DNA of 29,425 nt from CAZPAH01 sp964584495 (GCA_964584495.1 CAZPAH010000022.1:1-29425), one strand, 5' to 3'; shown: positions 1 through 7,680, counted from the stretch's first letter. Numbers and translations: made by a program. Notes: generated by a model from the letters alone, not told the origin.

Positions 1-1
1 C

Positions 2-607
2 CGAGATATCTGTAATCAACATCCTGAGCGACGATATTGGTTTACTCCGGAAGCGCAACTTGCCTGGTTCTACTACGAAGCGCAGCGCTACTCGGATGCA
101 CAGCCCTACACCGAGCAGGCGCTGAACCAGAATTTTGCCAAGTGGGGTATGCGAGGCGATTGGCCGTCCTTGTCATGGCGATTGGCGGATATCAAGTTTC
201 ACCTGGGCCACTACGAGGAGGGTGGGAAGGCACTTTCGGATCTGGTGGACGCCGTGAGAGACGGTCGGGCGAACAACAGCACGTTTGAGGTACCGTCCCT
301 GAATCAGGTTGCCTGGCTGCTGGCGACGCACTGGAGAGCGGAACTGCGCAATGGGACTGAAGCGGTTCGATGGGCGACCAAGGCCTGCAACTTGACCCAA
401 AGGAAGCACGGCCCCTACTTGGACACGCTGGCGGCCGCGTACGCCGAGGCCGATCGTTTTGACGATGCGGTGGAGTGCGAGAAAGAGGCCATACAAATGC
501 TGGGAAACACGCCGGCGGAAGCGGTGAGGGCGGACTACGAATCGCGACTGAAGCTGTACGAGTCGGGCCAGCCGTACCGGCAACCTGCGCCCCCCTCCGG
601 AAGTTGA
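2..607 (+). CDS. TPR-repeat protein, C-terminal part (5' end outside window)
   Basis: The reading frame is open from the left edge to the TGA at 605-607, so only the last 201 residues are present. The C-terminal part reads LAWLLAT-like (VAWLLATHW), then TKACNLT, then YLDTLAAAYAEADRFDDAVECEKEAI, and ends in RLKLYESGQPYRQP. This arrangement is the usual final TPR block of large planctomycete and related TPR proteins, which often carry an N-terminal kinase or other domain. That domain, if present, lies outside the window, so no catalytic role can be given. Arginine codons are mainly CGN, unlike genes after 2508. The TPR assignment is firm; the parent protein is unknown. Confidence 0.7.
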   Translation, partial: RDICNQHPERRYWFTPEAQLAWFYYEAQRYSDAQPYTEQALNQNFAKWGMRGDWPSLSWRLADIKFHLGHYEEGGKALSDLVDAVRDGRANNSTFEVPSLNQVAWLLATHWRAELRNGTEAVRWATKACNLTQRKHGPYLDTLAAAYAEADRFDDAVECEKEAIQMLGNTPAEAVRADYESRLKLYESGQPYRQPAPPSGS

Positions 608-896
608 ATGCGTATGACACTGACCGGTTTCAAGGCCGCTTTCAGTTGCGATCGGCGAAGAGGGTTCCAGGCGTACCCCGGCACGCCTCCGAGCCCTTTC
701 CACCTCTGGCCTTGACTACAGGCTCTTCGCTCGATCTCGCGACAGGACCCGTTCTGGAACCCGTTGGAGGCGACCGCGTCACCTCGGCGTGATGGTTGGA
801 GCAGATGCAGGACACTGAGATACAAGTGTGTGGGTCCAGAAGGGAACGTTGACCACGAGAAGGCGGAAGACGCCTGACAATGCAAAGGAGAACCGC
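608..896. other. Intergenic region without recognised gene
   Basis: This stretch of 289 bases lies between the TPR tail and the M29 aminopeptidase. I see no convincing coding frame. A short hairpin (AGGCG at 861-865 with CGCCT at 871-875) lies just before the ribosome binding site AAAGGAG at 884-890. A TTGACC at 849-854 has no good -10 partner at 16-18 bases. No terminator with a T-run was seen. Confidence 0.4.
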
Positions 897-2296
897 ATGA
901 AGAGCCAATCCGGAATAGAGCGATCCACTCGGAGACAATTCTTGACTCGTCACCTGCCGGCGGGGGCCCTGGGGTGCCTCGCGGCTGCGGGCGTCGCAAC
1001 TTCTGCCGACACGCAGCCTGCCGATAGAGCTTCGGGAGCGGCAGGCGGTCAAACGGCCGGGGCGTTCGAGCAGATGTTGCAGCGGTACGCCGAAGTGACC
1101 GTGAAGGTGGGGCTCAACCTGCGACCGGGGCAGCGCCTGTTCATCGTGGCTTCCGTCGAGACCGCGCCGCTGATCAGGCAGATCACCACGTCTGCCTACC
1201 ATGCTGGAGCGCGGTTCGTGGATGTGGTCTGGAGGGATCAGCAACTGGACCTGCTGCGTCTTCAGCACGCGCCTCGCGATTCCTTCCAGGAATTCCCCGA
1301 CTGGCCGACAGAGGCGGCCCTGGAATACCTCAACCGGGGTGACGCAGTCCTGCAGATCTTCGCCGAAGACCCGGATCTGCTGAACGGTCAAGACCCGCGA
1401 CTCGTGGCGGTGTCCGGCCAGGCGATGATGGAGAAGTTCGGTCCGGTCATGAGCCGGATCAGCCGCAATGAAACGAATTGGCTGGTGGTTCCCGCCTCGG
1501 TCGAGGGCTGGGCGGCAAAGGTCTTTCCCCACCTGCCCCCGTCGCAACAGCAGGCCAGACTCTGGGACGCCATCTTCGAGATGTGCCGTCTGAACTGCGC
1601 GGACCCCGTGTCCGCCTGGCAAGATCACGTGGCGGCCTTGCAGGCCCGGTGCGATTACCTCAACGGCAAGCGGTATGCCTGTCTGAAGTATACCGCTCCC
1701 GGAACGGATCTGACCGTGGGGCTGCCCGAAGGGCATATCTGGAAGGGGGGCCGGCTCACCAGCGGCAATGGAATCGCCTTCGTCCCCAACCTGCCGACCG
1801 AGGAGGTCTTCACGCTGCCCCACAAAGACCGGGCCAACGGCACCGTCCGCGCCACCAAGCCTCTGAGCCACCAGGGCATGATGATTGAGGACTTTGGCTT
1901 CCGCCTTTCGCAGGGACGCATCGTCGAGGTGACGGCCGCGCGGGGCCAGGCTCTGCTCAAGAACCTGATCGATAACGTGGCAGGGGCCTCCCGGCTTGGT
2001 GAGGTGGCCCTCGTGCCGCACAGCTCACCCATCTCTCAATCGGGGCGGATCNNNNNNNNNNCGCCTTGATCGACGAAAACGCGGCCAGCCACATCGCGTT
2101 CGGCAACGCCTATCGATTCACTCTCGAGGGCGGCGAAACCATGTCTCCGGAGGAGTTTGCCGCCGCCGGTGGCAATGAGAGCATGGAGCACATGGATTTC
2201 ATGGTGGGCTGCGATGAATTGATGGTGGACGGAGTCCTGGCCGACGGCACCACCGAGCCCGTCATGCGGAAAGGCGAGTGGGCCTTTGCGGTGTGA
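897..2296 (+). CDS. M29-family aminopeptidase with Tat signal, interrupted by assembly gap
   Basis: Metallo-aminopeptidase of family M29 (AmpS/AmpT/PepS type), which removes N-terminal residues from peptides. The start is the ATG at 897, just after AAAGGAG. The N-terminus has a twin-arginine motif (STRRQFLT, residues 10-17) followed by an alanine- and glycine-rich hydrophobic stretch, so the enzyme is probably exported folded, unusual for a mostly cytoplasmic family. Metal-ligand motifs are visible: TEEVFTLPH before the gap, and DENAASHIAFG and EHMDFMVG (His and Asp) after it. It ends in a family-typical KGEWAFAV. The 10-N gap at 2052-2061 breaks the frame as written. The gene becomes continuous if the true gap is 8 or 11 bases, and the family usually has FYN here. 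Codon use differs from the rest of the scaffold. The stop codon overlaps a GTGTGAG that may begin a structured RNA. Confidence 0.88.
2052..2061. other. Assembly gap 1 (10 N)
   Basis: Ten ambiguous bases lie inside the M29 aminopeptidase gene. The code reads SQSGRI before the gap and ALIDENAASH after it. The flanking frames differ, so the run of ten is a placeholder, not the true length. Eight or eleven bases would restore the frame. Confidence 0.98.
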
Positions 2297-2507
2297 GTCT
2301 CAAGGGGTATGCAGTTAGCCAACTCAAGGCCAAGCCGCACGAGAAGACCGGAGAATTGCGCCATGGCAACGGTGCCGGGAGGCGTCTGGCGATGACGGGA
2401 CTTGAGGGTACCGCGATGCGGACTCGGTTGTCCACCCTCCAAGGAGTCAGAACGTTGTCGTAAGCGACGCTGAGCCTATGTAGTAGAGGCGGGAGACGGC
2501 AGGCCAC
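2291..2507 (+). ncRNA. Structured non-coding segment, possibly 5' fragment of a group II intron
   Basis: There is no coding signal. The sequence begins GTGTGAG, matching the GTGYG start of group II introns, at the stop codon of the M29 gene. Several helices can be drawn. CTTGAGGGT (2401-2409) pairs with ACCCTCCAAG (2434-2443) with one bulge. Inside it, CCGC (2411-2414) pairs with GCGG (2418-2421). GTCG-TAAG-CGAC (2457-2468) is capped by TCAG (2447-2450) with CTGA (2470-2473). GTGTG (2291-2295) can pair with CGCAC (2336-2340). No domain V or reverse transcriptase follows; the segment runs straight into the broken yjbQ gene. The group II assignment is my inference from overall look and may be wrong; that the stretch is structured RNA-like is better supported. 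Confidence 0.4.
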
Positions 2508-2729
2508 GTTGAATCCGGCCGGAACGATCTTCTCGAGGGCGGCGGATATGTCTTTCGCCACATCGGGATCGGCCTTCTCGTTGATCGTGACGGCCGCCGT
2601 CGTGTGGGGCACGAATATATGGCAGACTCCGTCCCTTACGCCGCTCTCCACTATCAAACGGCGGATTTCAGCGGTTATATCGTTCATCTCATTGCGGTTG
2701 CCGGTGCGAACCGTGATCTCCTTTATCAT
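2508..2729 (-). pseudogene. yjbQ: YjbQ/UPF0047 (secondary thiamine-phosphate synthase) 5' fragment
   Basis: The start is the ATG on the minus strand at 2729-2727, preceded by GGGAGG at 6 bases spacing. Residues 1 to about 74 are a clear YjbQ/UPF0047 N-terminus (MIKEITVRTGNRNEM, VPHTTAAVTINEKADPDV, ALEKIVPAGFN). The family is normally about 130-140 residues and should continue with the conserved EGNxxAHIK and GTWQG..FCEFDGPR motifs. Here the frame leaves the family abruptly at about 2507 and continues as unrelated sequence. The catalytic half is missing, so this is either a disrupted gene or the edge of a misjoined contig. YjbQ proteins have weak thiamine-phosphate synthase activity; their main role is unclear. 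Confidence 0.8.
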
Positions 2730-2858
2730 AAGAGGCCTCCCTGTTAATCCCTATGCCTTCCATTGTGAGTCTACAGCAATGGGCGAAGATTGTGTAGGAC
2801 CGACTATCCTCGTCAGATCGGGGTGCCGGGGCGCGCCCATCCCCTTCTCAGTGAAGCC

Positions 2859-2887
2859 TTGACCCTGGATGGCGGGTTACGTATAAT
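2859..2887 (+). promoter_or_regulatory. Strong sigma-70-type promoter for pepD
   Basis: TTGACC at 2859-2864 and a perfect TATAAT at 2882-2887 are separated by 17 bases. Transcription would start near 2894, giving a leader of about 130 bases before pepD. This is the best promoter match found in the window. Confidence 0.75.
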
Positions 2888-2913
2888 CCTTTTCCCGGTC
2901 TTCGTTTCGTGAC

Positions 2914-2999
2914 TGCCGGAAACGGCCGGCCGGGCGAGATAATCTTTTATTCCGCCGCAGCCCTCACCGGGGCGGCCGGCGTCGGCCGGAAACGGCCGG
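2914..2999 (+). promoter_or_regulatory. Leader with two copies of a GAAA-capped hairpin sequence
   Basis: The 15-base sequence GCCGGAAACGGCCGG occurs at 2915-2929 and again at 2985-2999. The second copy folds as CGGCCG-GAAA-CGGCCG (2983-2998), a perfect 6-bp stem with a GNRA tetraloop. The first folds as GCCG-GAAA-CGGC (2915-2926). The second hairpin ends 12 bases before the AAGGAGG ribosome site of pepD. A role in leader structure or translation control is inferred. Confidence 0.45.
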
Positions 3000-3026
3000 G
3001 GGTACATCTAAAGGAGGTTGGGAGTA

Positions 3027-4478
3027 ATGTCATTGAGCGGATTCGAGCCGAAGGAGCTCTGGAAACATTTCGAGAAATTTCTGAGCATCCCCCACTGCTC
3101 CGGTAACGAGACCCAGATCGGCGAATATCTGATGTCGTACGCGAAAGGGCACAACATGGAAGCGGAGCGGGACGAGACCGGGAATGTCGTGGTTCGTGTT
3201 CCCGCCACTCCAGGGCACGAGAAGGCCCCCACCATAGTTCTTCAGGGGCACCTTGACATGGTGGGAGAGAAGAATTCCGATGTTCAGCACGACTTCATGA
3301 AGGATCCGATCCAGGTCGAAATAGACGGCGAATGGCTAACGGCGAAGGGAACGACTCTCGGCGCCGATAACGGAATCGGTCTTGCCGCCGCGTTGGCCTC
3401 GGCGGAAGCTGAAGGGGTCGTCCACGGCCCGCTCGAGATTCTGGCGACGGTCGACGAGGAAGTGGGGCTTACCGGAGCGGGCAAGCTGAAGCCGGGATTC
3501 GTAAAGGGCAAAACGATGCTCAACCTCGACTCCGAGGAGCTTGGGGCTGTCTATATAGGGTGCGCTGGGGGCGGCGATTCGACGATCACCCTTCCTTTCG
3601 GCAAGACGGACGCGCCGGCCGGCACGAAGAGTTTCCTGCTGAAGGTGGCCGGGCTTCGAGGCGGCCATTCCGGAATCGATATCATCGAACAGAGGGGAAA
3701 TGCCATCAAGATCCTCGCCAGGCTGCTGCACAGGATCGTCGGTTCCCAGCCTTGCCATATCGTCGCCCTTACAGGCGGGAACAAGAGGAACGCCATACCA
3801 CGCGAGGCGTGGGCGGACCTCATGATTCTCGATACGGCCGTCGACGAGGTCGCCGAGCTGATTTCGGTAGAGGTCGATAAGATCAAGGAGGAGCTGGGCG
3901 GGAGGGAAGCCGCTCTGACGGCGACCCTGGAACCTTCCGACGAGATCCATGCAGAGGTTCTCGACGACCCCTCCCAGAGAAAAGTGCTGGATCTCCTCCT
4001 GGCTATCCCCCACGGTGTCGAAGCGATGAACTATGATATCGAGGGGCTGGTCGAAACATCGAACAACCTTGCGACCGTCTCGACCGGAGGAGCCGAAATA
4101 GTTATCGGTACATCGACGCGCAGCTCGATAGTCAGCGCCCTCCAGGCGCTCAGGGACAGGATAGCGGCCGCCGCAAGGCTTGCTGGAGCCGGGATCGAGG
4201 AGAACGATCCCTATCCGGGATGGAAGCCGAACCTCGATTCGGAGATTCTGAAGCTTATCAAGAAGGTTCACGAGAAGGTATTCGGAAAGGCTCCGGAGAT
4301 GAAGGCGATCCATGCGGGGCTGGAATGCGGGATTATCGGTGAAAAATACCCGGGAATGGACATGGTCTCATTCGGCCCATGGATCGAGCACCCTCATTCG
4401 CCCGAGGAAAGGGTAAATATCCCTTCGGTCGAATCATTCTGGAAGCTGTTGAAGGCGGTGCTGGAGGAATTGGCATAA
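3027..4478 (+). CDS. pepD: Aminoacyl-histidine dipeptidase (peptidase D, M20C)
   Basis: Cytosolic zinc dipeptidase of family M20C that hydrolyses Xaa-His and other dipeptides in the last step of peptide breakdown. The protein has 483 residues, close to the usual 485. The start is the ATG at 3027, nine bases after AAGGAGG at 3011-3017; an in-frame TTG at 3018 would overlap that site. Metal and catalytic motifs are present in order: QGHLDMV (His75, Asp77), LGADNGIG (Asp114), TVDEEVGLTGA (Glu144/Glu145), NLDSEE (Asp168), and near the C-terminus HAGLECGI and EHPHSPEE. The lid/dimerisation domain occupies roughly residues 185-390. The gene has its own promoter (2859-2887) and is followed by the tRNA-Trp promoter, so it is probably a single-gene unit. 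Confidence 0.95.
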   Translation: MSLSGFEPKELWKHFEKFLSIPHCSGNETQIGEYLMSYAKGHNMEAERDETGNVVVRVPATPGHEKAPTIVLQGHLDMVGEKNSDVQHDFMKDPIQVEIDGEWLTAKGTTLGADNGIGLAAALASAEAEGVVHGPLEILATVDEEVGLTGAGKLKPGFVKGKTMLNLDSEELGAVYIGCAGGGDSTITLPFGKTDAPAGTKSFLLKVAGLRGGHSGIDIIEQRGNAIKILARLLHRIVGSQPCHIVALTGGNKRNAIPREAWADLMILDTAVDEVAELISVEVDKIKEELGGREAALTATLEPSDEIHAEVLDDPSQRKVLDLLLAIPHGVEAMNYDIEGLVETSNNLATVSTGGAEIVIGTSTRSSIVSALQALRDRIAAAARLAGAGIEENDPYPGWKPNLDSEILKLIKKVHEKVFGKAPEMKAIHAGLECGIIGEKYPGMDMVSFGPWIEHPHSPEERVNIPSVESFWKLLKAVLEELA

Positions 4479-4501
4479 CTGCCGGGTGGCACCCAAATTG
4501 C

Positions 4502-4529
4502 TTGACTTTAACGGGGGAAATGGTAATAT
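4502..4529 (+). promoter_or_regulatory. Promoter for tRNA-Trp / trpS / tnaA
   Basis: TTGACT at 4502-4507 and TAATAT at 4524-4529 are 16 bases apart, with TGG directly before the -10 forming an extended -10. The expected start near 4536 is about 16 bases before the tRNA. The 12 bases ATGGTAATATTC (4520-4531) recur exactly at 20277-20288 before the S46 peptidase. Confidence 0.6.
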
Positions 4530-4551
4530 TCGTTCGAAAAAAAGTATCTAT

Positions 4552-4625
4552 AGGGGTGTAGCTCAACTGGCTAGAGCATCGGTCTCCAAAACCGGGGGCT
4601 GCGGGTTCAAGTCCTGCCACCCCTA
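4552..4625 (+). tRNA. tRNA-Trp (anticodon CCA)
   Basis: A full 74-base cloverleaf can be drawn. The acceptor stem AGGGGTG (4552-4558) pairs with CACCCCT (4618-4624), with discriminator A at 4625. The anticodon stem is 4579-4583 with 4591-4595, around the loop CTCCAAA; the anticodon CCA is at 4586-4588 and reads UGG, tryptophan. The T arm is GCGGG (4601-4605), loop TTCAAGT, then CCTGC (4613-4617). The 3' CCA is not encoded; CATTTTT follows. It lies 71 bases before trpS, whose product charges this tRNA. Confidence 0.95.
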
Positions 4626-4696
4626 CATTTTTATTTTTCCCCTGTTACGTATTTCCCGTTGAAGGAGTTTTCAGAAGAGTCGGAGGGAGAGTCTTC

Positions 4697-5722
4697 ATGG
4701 GCAAGAAAAGGGTCACGAGCGGCATGAGGCCGACCGGCAGTATGCACCTGGGCAACCTGCTCGGAGCCCTGAATAACTGGGTGCGTCTACAGGACGAGTA
4801 CGAATGCTTCTATTTCATAGTCGACTGGCACGCCCTTACCACACCGGGAGGCGGGAGCGCCGTAGGATACGAGAACCTTGGCCGCCTGCGCGATAACATA
4901 AGAGAGATGGCGGTCGACTGGATATCGGCGGGGCTCGATCCGGACAAATGCTCGATCTTCGTGCAGTCGCATGTTCCCGAGGTCGCCGAACTGCACCTTC
5001 TCTTCTCGATGATAACTCCGCTCGGATGGCTGGAGCGCAATCCGACGTTCCGCGAGATGGTCCAGGGCTACAAGATCGAATCTCCGAGCTACGGGCTTCT
5101 CGGCTACCCTACCCTTCAGGCGGCCGACATTCTTGCCTACAAGGGGGAGTACGTGCCCGTCGGGCGGGACCAGGAGGCGCATGTCAACATGACGCGGGAC
5201 CTGGCCCAGAGATTCAACAGCCTTTATGGAAAGAACGTGTTTCCCATCACTGAGACGTTGCTGACGGAGGTCCCGAAGGTGCCGGGGTTGGATAGCGTGG
5301 ACAGGAAGATGAGCAAATCGGCCGGCAACTATATAGCCCTTTCGTTCAGCGGGGAAGAAACCGTTAAATGCATAAGAAATATGTTCACCGACCCCGTAAA
5401 GATTCGTAAGGACGATCCGGGGCATCCCGGAGGGTGCGTGGTTTTCGCGTTTCACGGAATCTACAACCGGCCGGAGCTGGAAGCGGTACGCTCCGAATGC
5501 GAATCCGGGGCGAGAGGCTGCGTCGACTGCAAAATGCAACTGGCGGAAAGGATGAACGACGAGCTGGAGCCCGTAAGGAACAGGCGGAGGGAACTAGAGG
5601 AAAAACCGGAAACTGTCATCGAGATCCTGCGTGCCGGCGCCAAGAGGGCGCGCGAGGTGGCCGGTGAAACGCTCAGGGAGGTAAGGGAAGCGATGAGCCT
5701 GCCGGAAAGGGAAAGTGTCTGA
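4697..5722 (+). CDS. trpS: Tryptophanyl-tRNA synthetase
   Basis: Class I aminoacyl-tRNA synthetase that charges tRNA-Trp with tryptophan in the cytosol. The protein has 341 residues, normal for bacterial TrpS. The HIGH-type signature is MHLGN (residues 16-20, after RPTGS) and the KMSKS signature is at residues 204-208 (RKMSKSAGN). The C-terminal part has the GCVDCK motif seen in many TrpS proteins. The start is the ATG at 4697, with GGAGG at 4682-4686. It sits directly after the tRNA-Trp gene, and its stop TGA (5720-5722) overlaps the ATG of the tryptophanase-like gene (5722-5724), so the two are translationally coupled. Confidence 0.96.
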   Translation: MGKKRVTSGMRPTGSMHLGNLLGALNNWVRLQDEYECFYFIVDWHALTTPGGGSAVGYENLGRLRDNIREMAVDWISAGLDPDKCSIFVQSHVPEVAELHLLFSMITPLGWLERNPTFREMVQGYKIESPSYGLLGYPTLQAADILAYKGEYVPVGRDQEAHVNMTRDLAQRFNSLYGKNVFPITETLLTEVPKVPGLDSVDRKMSKSAGNYIALSFSGEETVKCIRNMFTDPVKIRKDDPGHPGGCVVFAFHGIYNRPELEAVRSECESGARGCVDCKMQLAERMNDELEPVRNRRRELEEKPETVIEILRAGAKRAREVAGETLREVREAMSLPERESV

Positions 5723-7359
5723 TGTCCAGTGCGACAGATTTTTTCATAGGGAAATTCCGTAAGAATCTTCTCAGCGCGGATGAGCCTGGACGCAGCTTCC
5801 GACCGAGGCCCTACAGGAACGCCGCCGTGCGTTTCCGGAAATGCCGGATGGATGATTTCGAGGAGAGGAAAGATATTCTCGTCAACGAGGCGGGTCTCAA
5901 CGCGTTTCTTTTCAGGGCGGATATGATCCCCGGTTGCGACCTCCTTTCCGATTCGGGCACGACGACTATGACGATGGAACAGTGGTCCAAAATGTTGCTC
6001 GGTGACGAGGCGTACGGCTCCAACGAGGGATACTTCGAATTGAAGGACCGGATCGAGGAGATTTTCGGCCCCGGTTGGGGGGATACGAACGGTTCGAAGG
6101 GAGGGGCTTCCGAAAATCTCTTCATATTTCACCAGGGGCGTGCGGCGGAAAACGCGTTTTTCTCAGTTCTCTCGAGGGAGCTTGCGGCCCGGGAGCCGGA
6201 GCGCGGCGGCGGAATGTCCGGAGACCTGATGCCGGAATTGAAGGAGCGGATAGAGGCGAAGACGGTTTCGCTCATCGGCGGCGGCACGGGCGCAACGCCG
6301 TTCATCATTCCCAGCAACTCGCATTTCGACACGACCCAGGGAAATATCGAGGACAAGCGGATGATCCCGCTGAACCTTCCGTGCCGGGAACATCTCGAGG
6401 GAAGGGAAGATTATCCCTTCCGGGGGAACATGAACCTGGAGGAGCTGGATAACCTGTTGGCCAACGAGGGAGCAAGGGTGCCCTTGGTGTATCTTACCAT
6501 AACCAATAACACCGGCGGGGGGCAGCCCGTTTCCCTAGAGAATATACGAGGGATAAGGAAGATAACGAGGAAGCACGGTGTGCCGTTTTTCTTCGATGCC
6601 TGCCGTTTCGCGGAGAACGCGTGGTTTATAAGGCGAGACGAGAAGGGGTACGGGGCAAAACCCATAGCGGAGATAGTCCGCGAGATGTTCGAGCATGTGG
6701 ATGGTTTCCATATCAGCTTGAAAAAGGACGGGCTCGTGAACATGGGAGGTGGGCTCTTCATAAGGAAAGGCGGCGATTTCGAAAGGTGTTTCCCCGGATT
6801 CGGTGGAAGGATCGTCGATCACCAGATAATGACCGAGGGGCATCCGACCTACGGCGGGCTTCCCGGGAGGGATCTGATGGCCGTATCGGAAGGGCTGCGC
6901 ACGGTGATCCGCCCGGAGTACCTGGATGCCAGAATCGTTCAGGTAGAGAGGTTCGGGGAAAAATTGTCTTCAGCGGGAATACCGGTAATCAAGCCGATTG
7001 GAGGTCACGCCGTCTATATCGATTTGGACAGGTTCTTCGCCGAAGGGGATGCCGGAGACGAGTTCATGGGGATATCGTTCTCGGCCCTTCTGCTCATCGG
7101 CGGGCACAGGGTCTGCGAGCTCGGAACCTACGCGTTCGGGACCTGCAGGGACGGCAAGGAGATTCCACCCAATCCACGGATCAATTACGTCAGGGCGGCG
7201 GTCCCCCGGCTAGCCTACGAGGATCAGGACCTCTTCTCCGTGGTGGAGGCGGTACGGGTGCTCGCCGATGACAGGGACAGGATACCAGGAGTCAATGTTG
7301 ACTACGGCAGGGAGCTGCCACTGAGGCATTTCAAGAGCAGATTCTCCTTCAAAGAATAA
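5722..7359 (+). CDS. tnaA: Tryptophanase / tyrosine phenol-lyase family enzyme
   Basis: PLP-dependent beta-eliminating lyase. Family members split tryptophan to indole, or tyrosine to phenol, plus pyruvate and ammonia. Diagnostic motifs: LLSDSGTTTMT (residues 74-84), GDEAYGS, FIFHQGRAAEN (135-144), FDTTQGN, TNNTGGGQPVS, FDACRFAENA (291-300) and SLKKDGLVNMGGG, whose paired lysines (334-335) include the likely PLP lysine. FPTYGG and PRxxY equivalents appear as HPTYGG and VPRLAY. With 545 residues it is about 75 longer than typical members (about 460-470). Extra sequence lies at the N-terminus, around 117-133 and around 157-195. Tryptophan as substrate is suggested by the location behind tRNA-Trp and trpS, but tyrosine or another amino acid cannot be excluded. 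It overlaps trpS by one base. Confidence 0.88.
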   Translation: MSSATDFFIGKFRKNLLSADEPGRSFRPRPYRNAAVRFRKCRMDDFEERKDILVNEAGLNAFLFRADMIPGCDLLSDSGTTTMTMEQWSKMLLGDEAYGSNEGYFELKDRIEEIFGPGWGDTNGSKGGASENLFIFHQGRAAENAFFSVLSRELAAREPERGGGMSGDLMPELKERIEAKTVSLIGGGTGATPFIIPSNSHFDTTQGNIEDKRMIPLNLPCREHLEGREDYPFRGNMNLEELDNLLANEGARVPLVYLTITNNTGGGQPVSLENIRGIRKITRKHGVPFFFDACRFAENAWFIRRDEKGYGAKPIAEIVREMFEHVDGFHISLKKDGLVNMGGGLFIRKGGDFERCFPGFGGRIVDHQIMTEGHPTYGGLPGRDLMAVSEGLRTVIRPEYLDARIVQVERFGEKLSSAGIPVIKPIGGHAVYIDLDRFFAEGDAGDEFMGISFSALLLIGGHRVCELGTYAFGTCRDGKEIPPNPRINYVRAAVPRLAYEDQDLFSVVEAVRVLADDRDRIPGVNVDYGRELPLRHFKSRFSFKE

Positions 7360-7680
7360 CCGCTGCGTTCCTCCGGCACGGCCGGCCGTCGGGCGGAGAC
7401 GGGGACTTTCCATCCCCAGGACGCGGAGGATACGCCGATCTGCAATCATTCCTTCATGTTAAGAGGACATTCGCGGCATCATTTTTTTAATTGTGGAATG
7501 CTTCATGCTTGACTGACTGTTTGACTTAAGCAGTCAGCCGGGATCCCTCTCCGGGCGCATCTCGCCGGTGCAGGCGGGGCCGCGGCATTGCATAATCGAT
7601 TGGACAGTGCCCTTAACCGGATGGTTTCACCGGGAAAGTGCAGGATGCACTGGCTGTCCCGGGATGAAAGGTGTGCACCA
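7360..7680. other. Intergenic region upstream of the sensor kinase
   Basis: About 320 bases between the tryptophanase-like gene and the chosen kinase start. It contains a T-run at 7483-7489 without a strong preceding hairpin, and a perfect 7-bp inverted repeat (CTGACTG 7513-7519 and CAGTCAG 7531-7537) that could be an operator or weak hairpin. No convincing -35/-10 pair was found. An in-frame extension of the kinase back to a TTG at 7588 is possible. Confidence 0.35.
7513..7537. repeat. 7-bp perfect inverted repeat
   Basis: CTGACTG (7513-7519) and CAGTCAG (7531-7537) flank an 11-base spacer containing TTGACTTAAG. It lies about 145-170 bases before the sensor kinase start. Operator or hairpin function is only a possibility. 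Confidence 0.3.

Noticed and set aside
642..2021. Long open frame on the minus strand (459 codons) opposite the M29 gene
   Set aside because: It is a shadow of the GC-rich M29 gene. It has no family motifs and no ribosome site, and the plus-strand gene explains the region.
2262..2508. Extension of yjbQ past residue 74 on the minus strand
   Set aside because: The sequence loses all similarity to YjbQ and covers the structured RNA-like stretch, so it is not a true C-terminus.
3336..4313. Minus-strand frame of 325 codons opposite pepD
   Set aside because: It is a codon-bias shadow of pepD without motifs or a ribosome site.
4626..4640. T-rich run after tRNA-Trp as a terminator
   Set aside because: No stable hairpin other than the tRNA itself precedes it, and trpS follows in the same direction. 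It could still cause partial termination, but I cannot support a terminator call.
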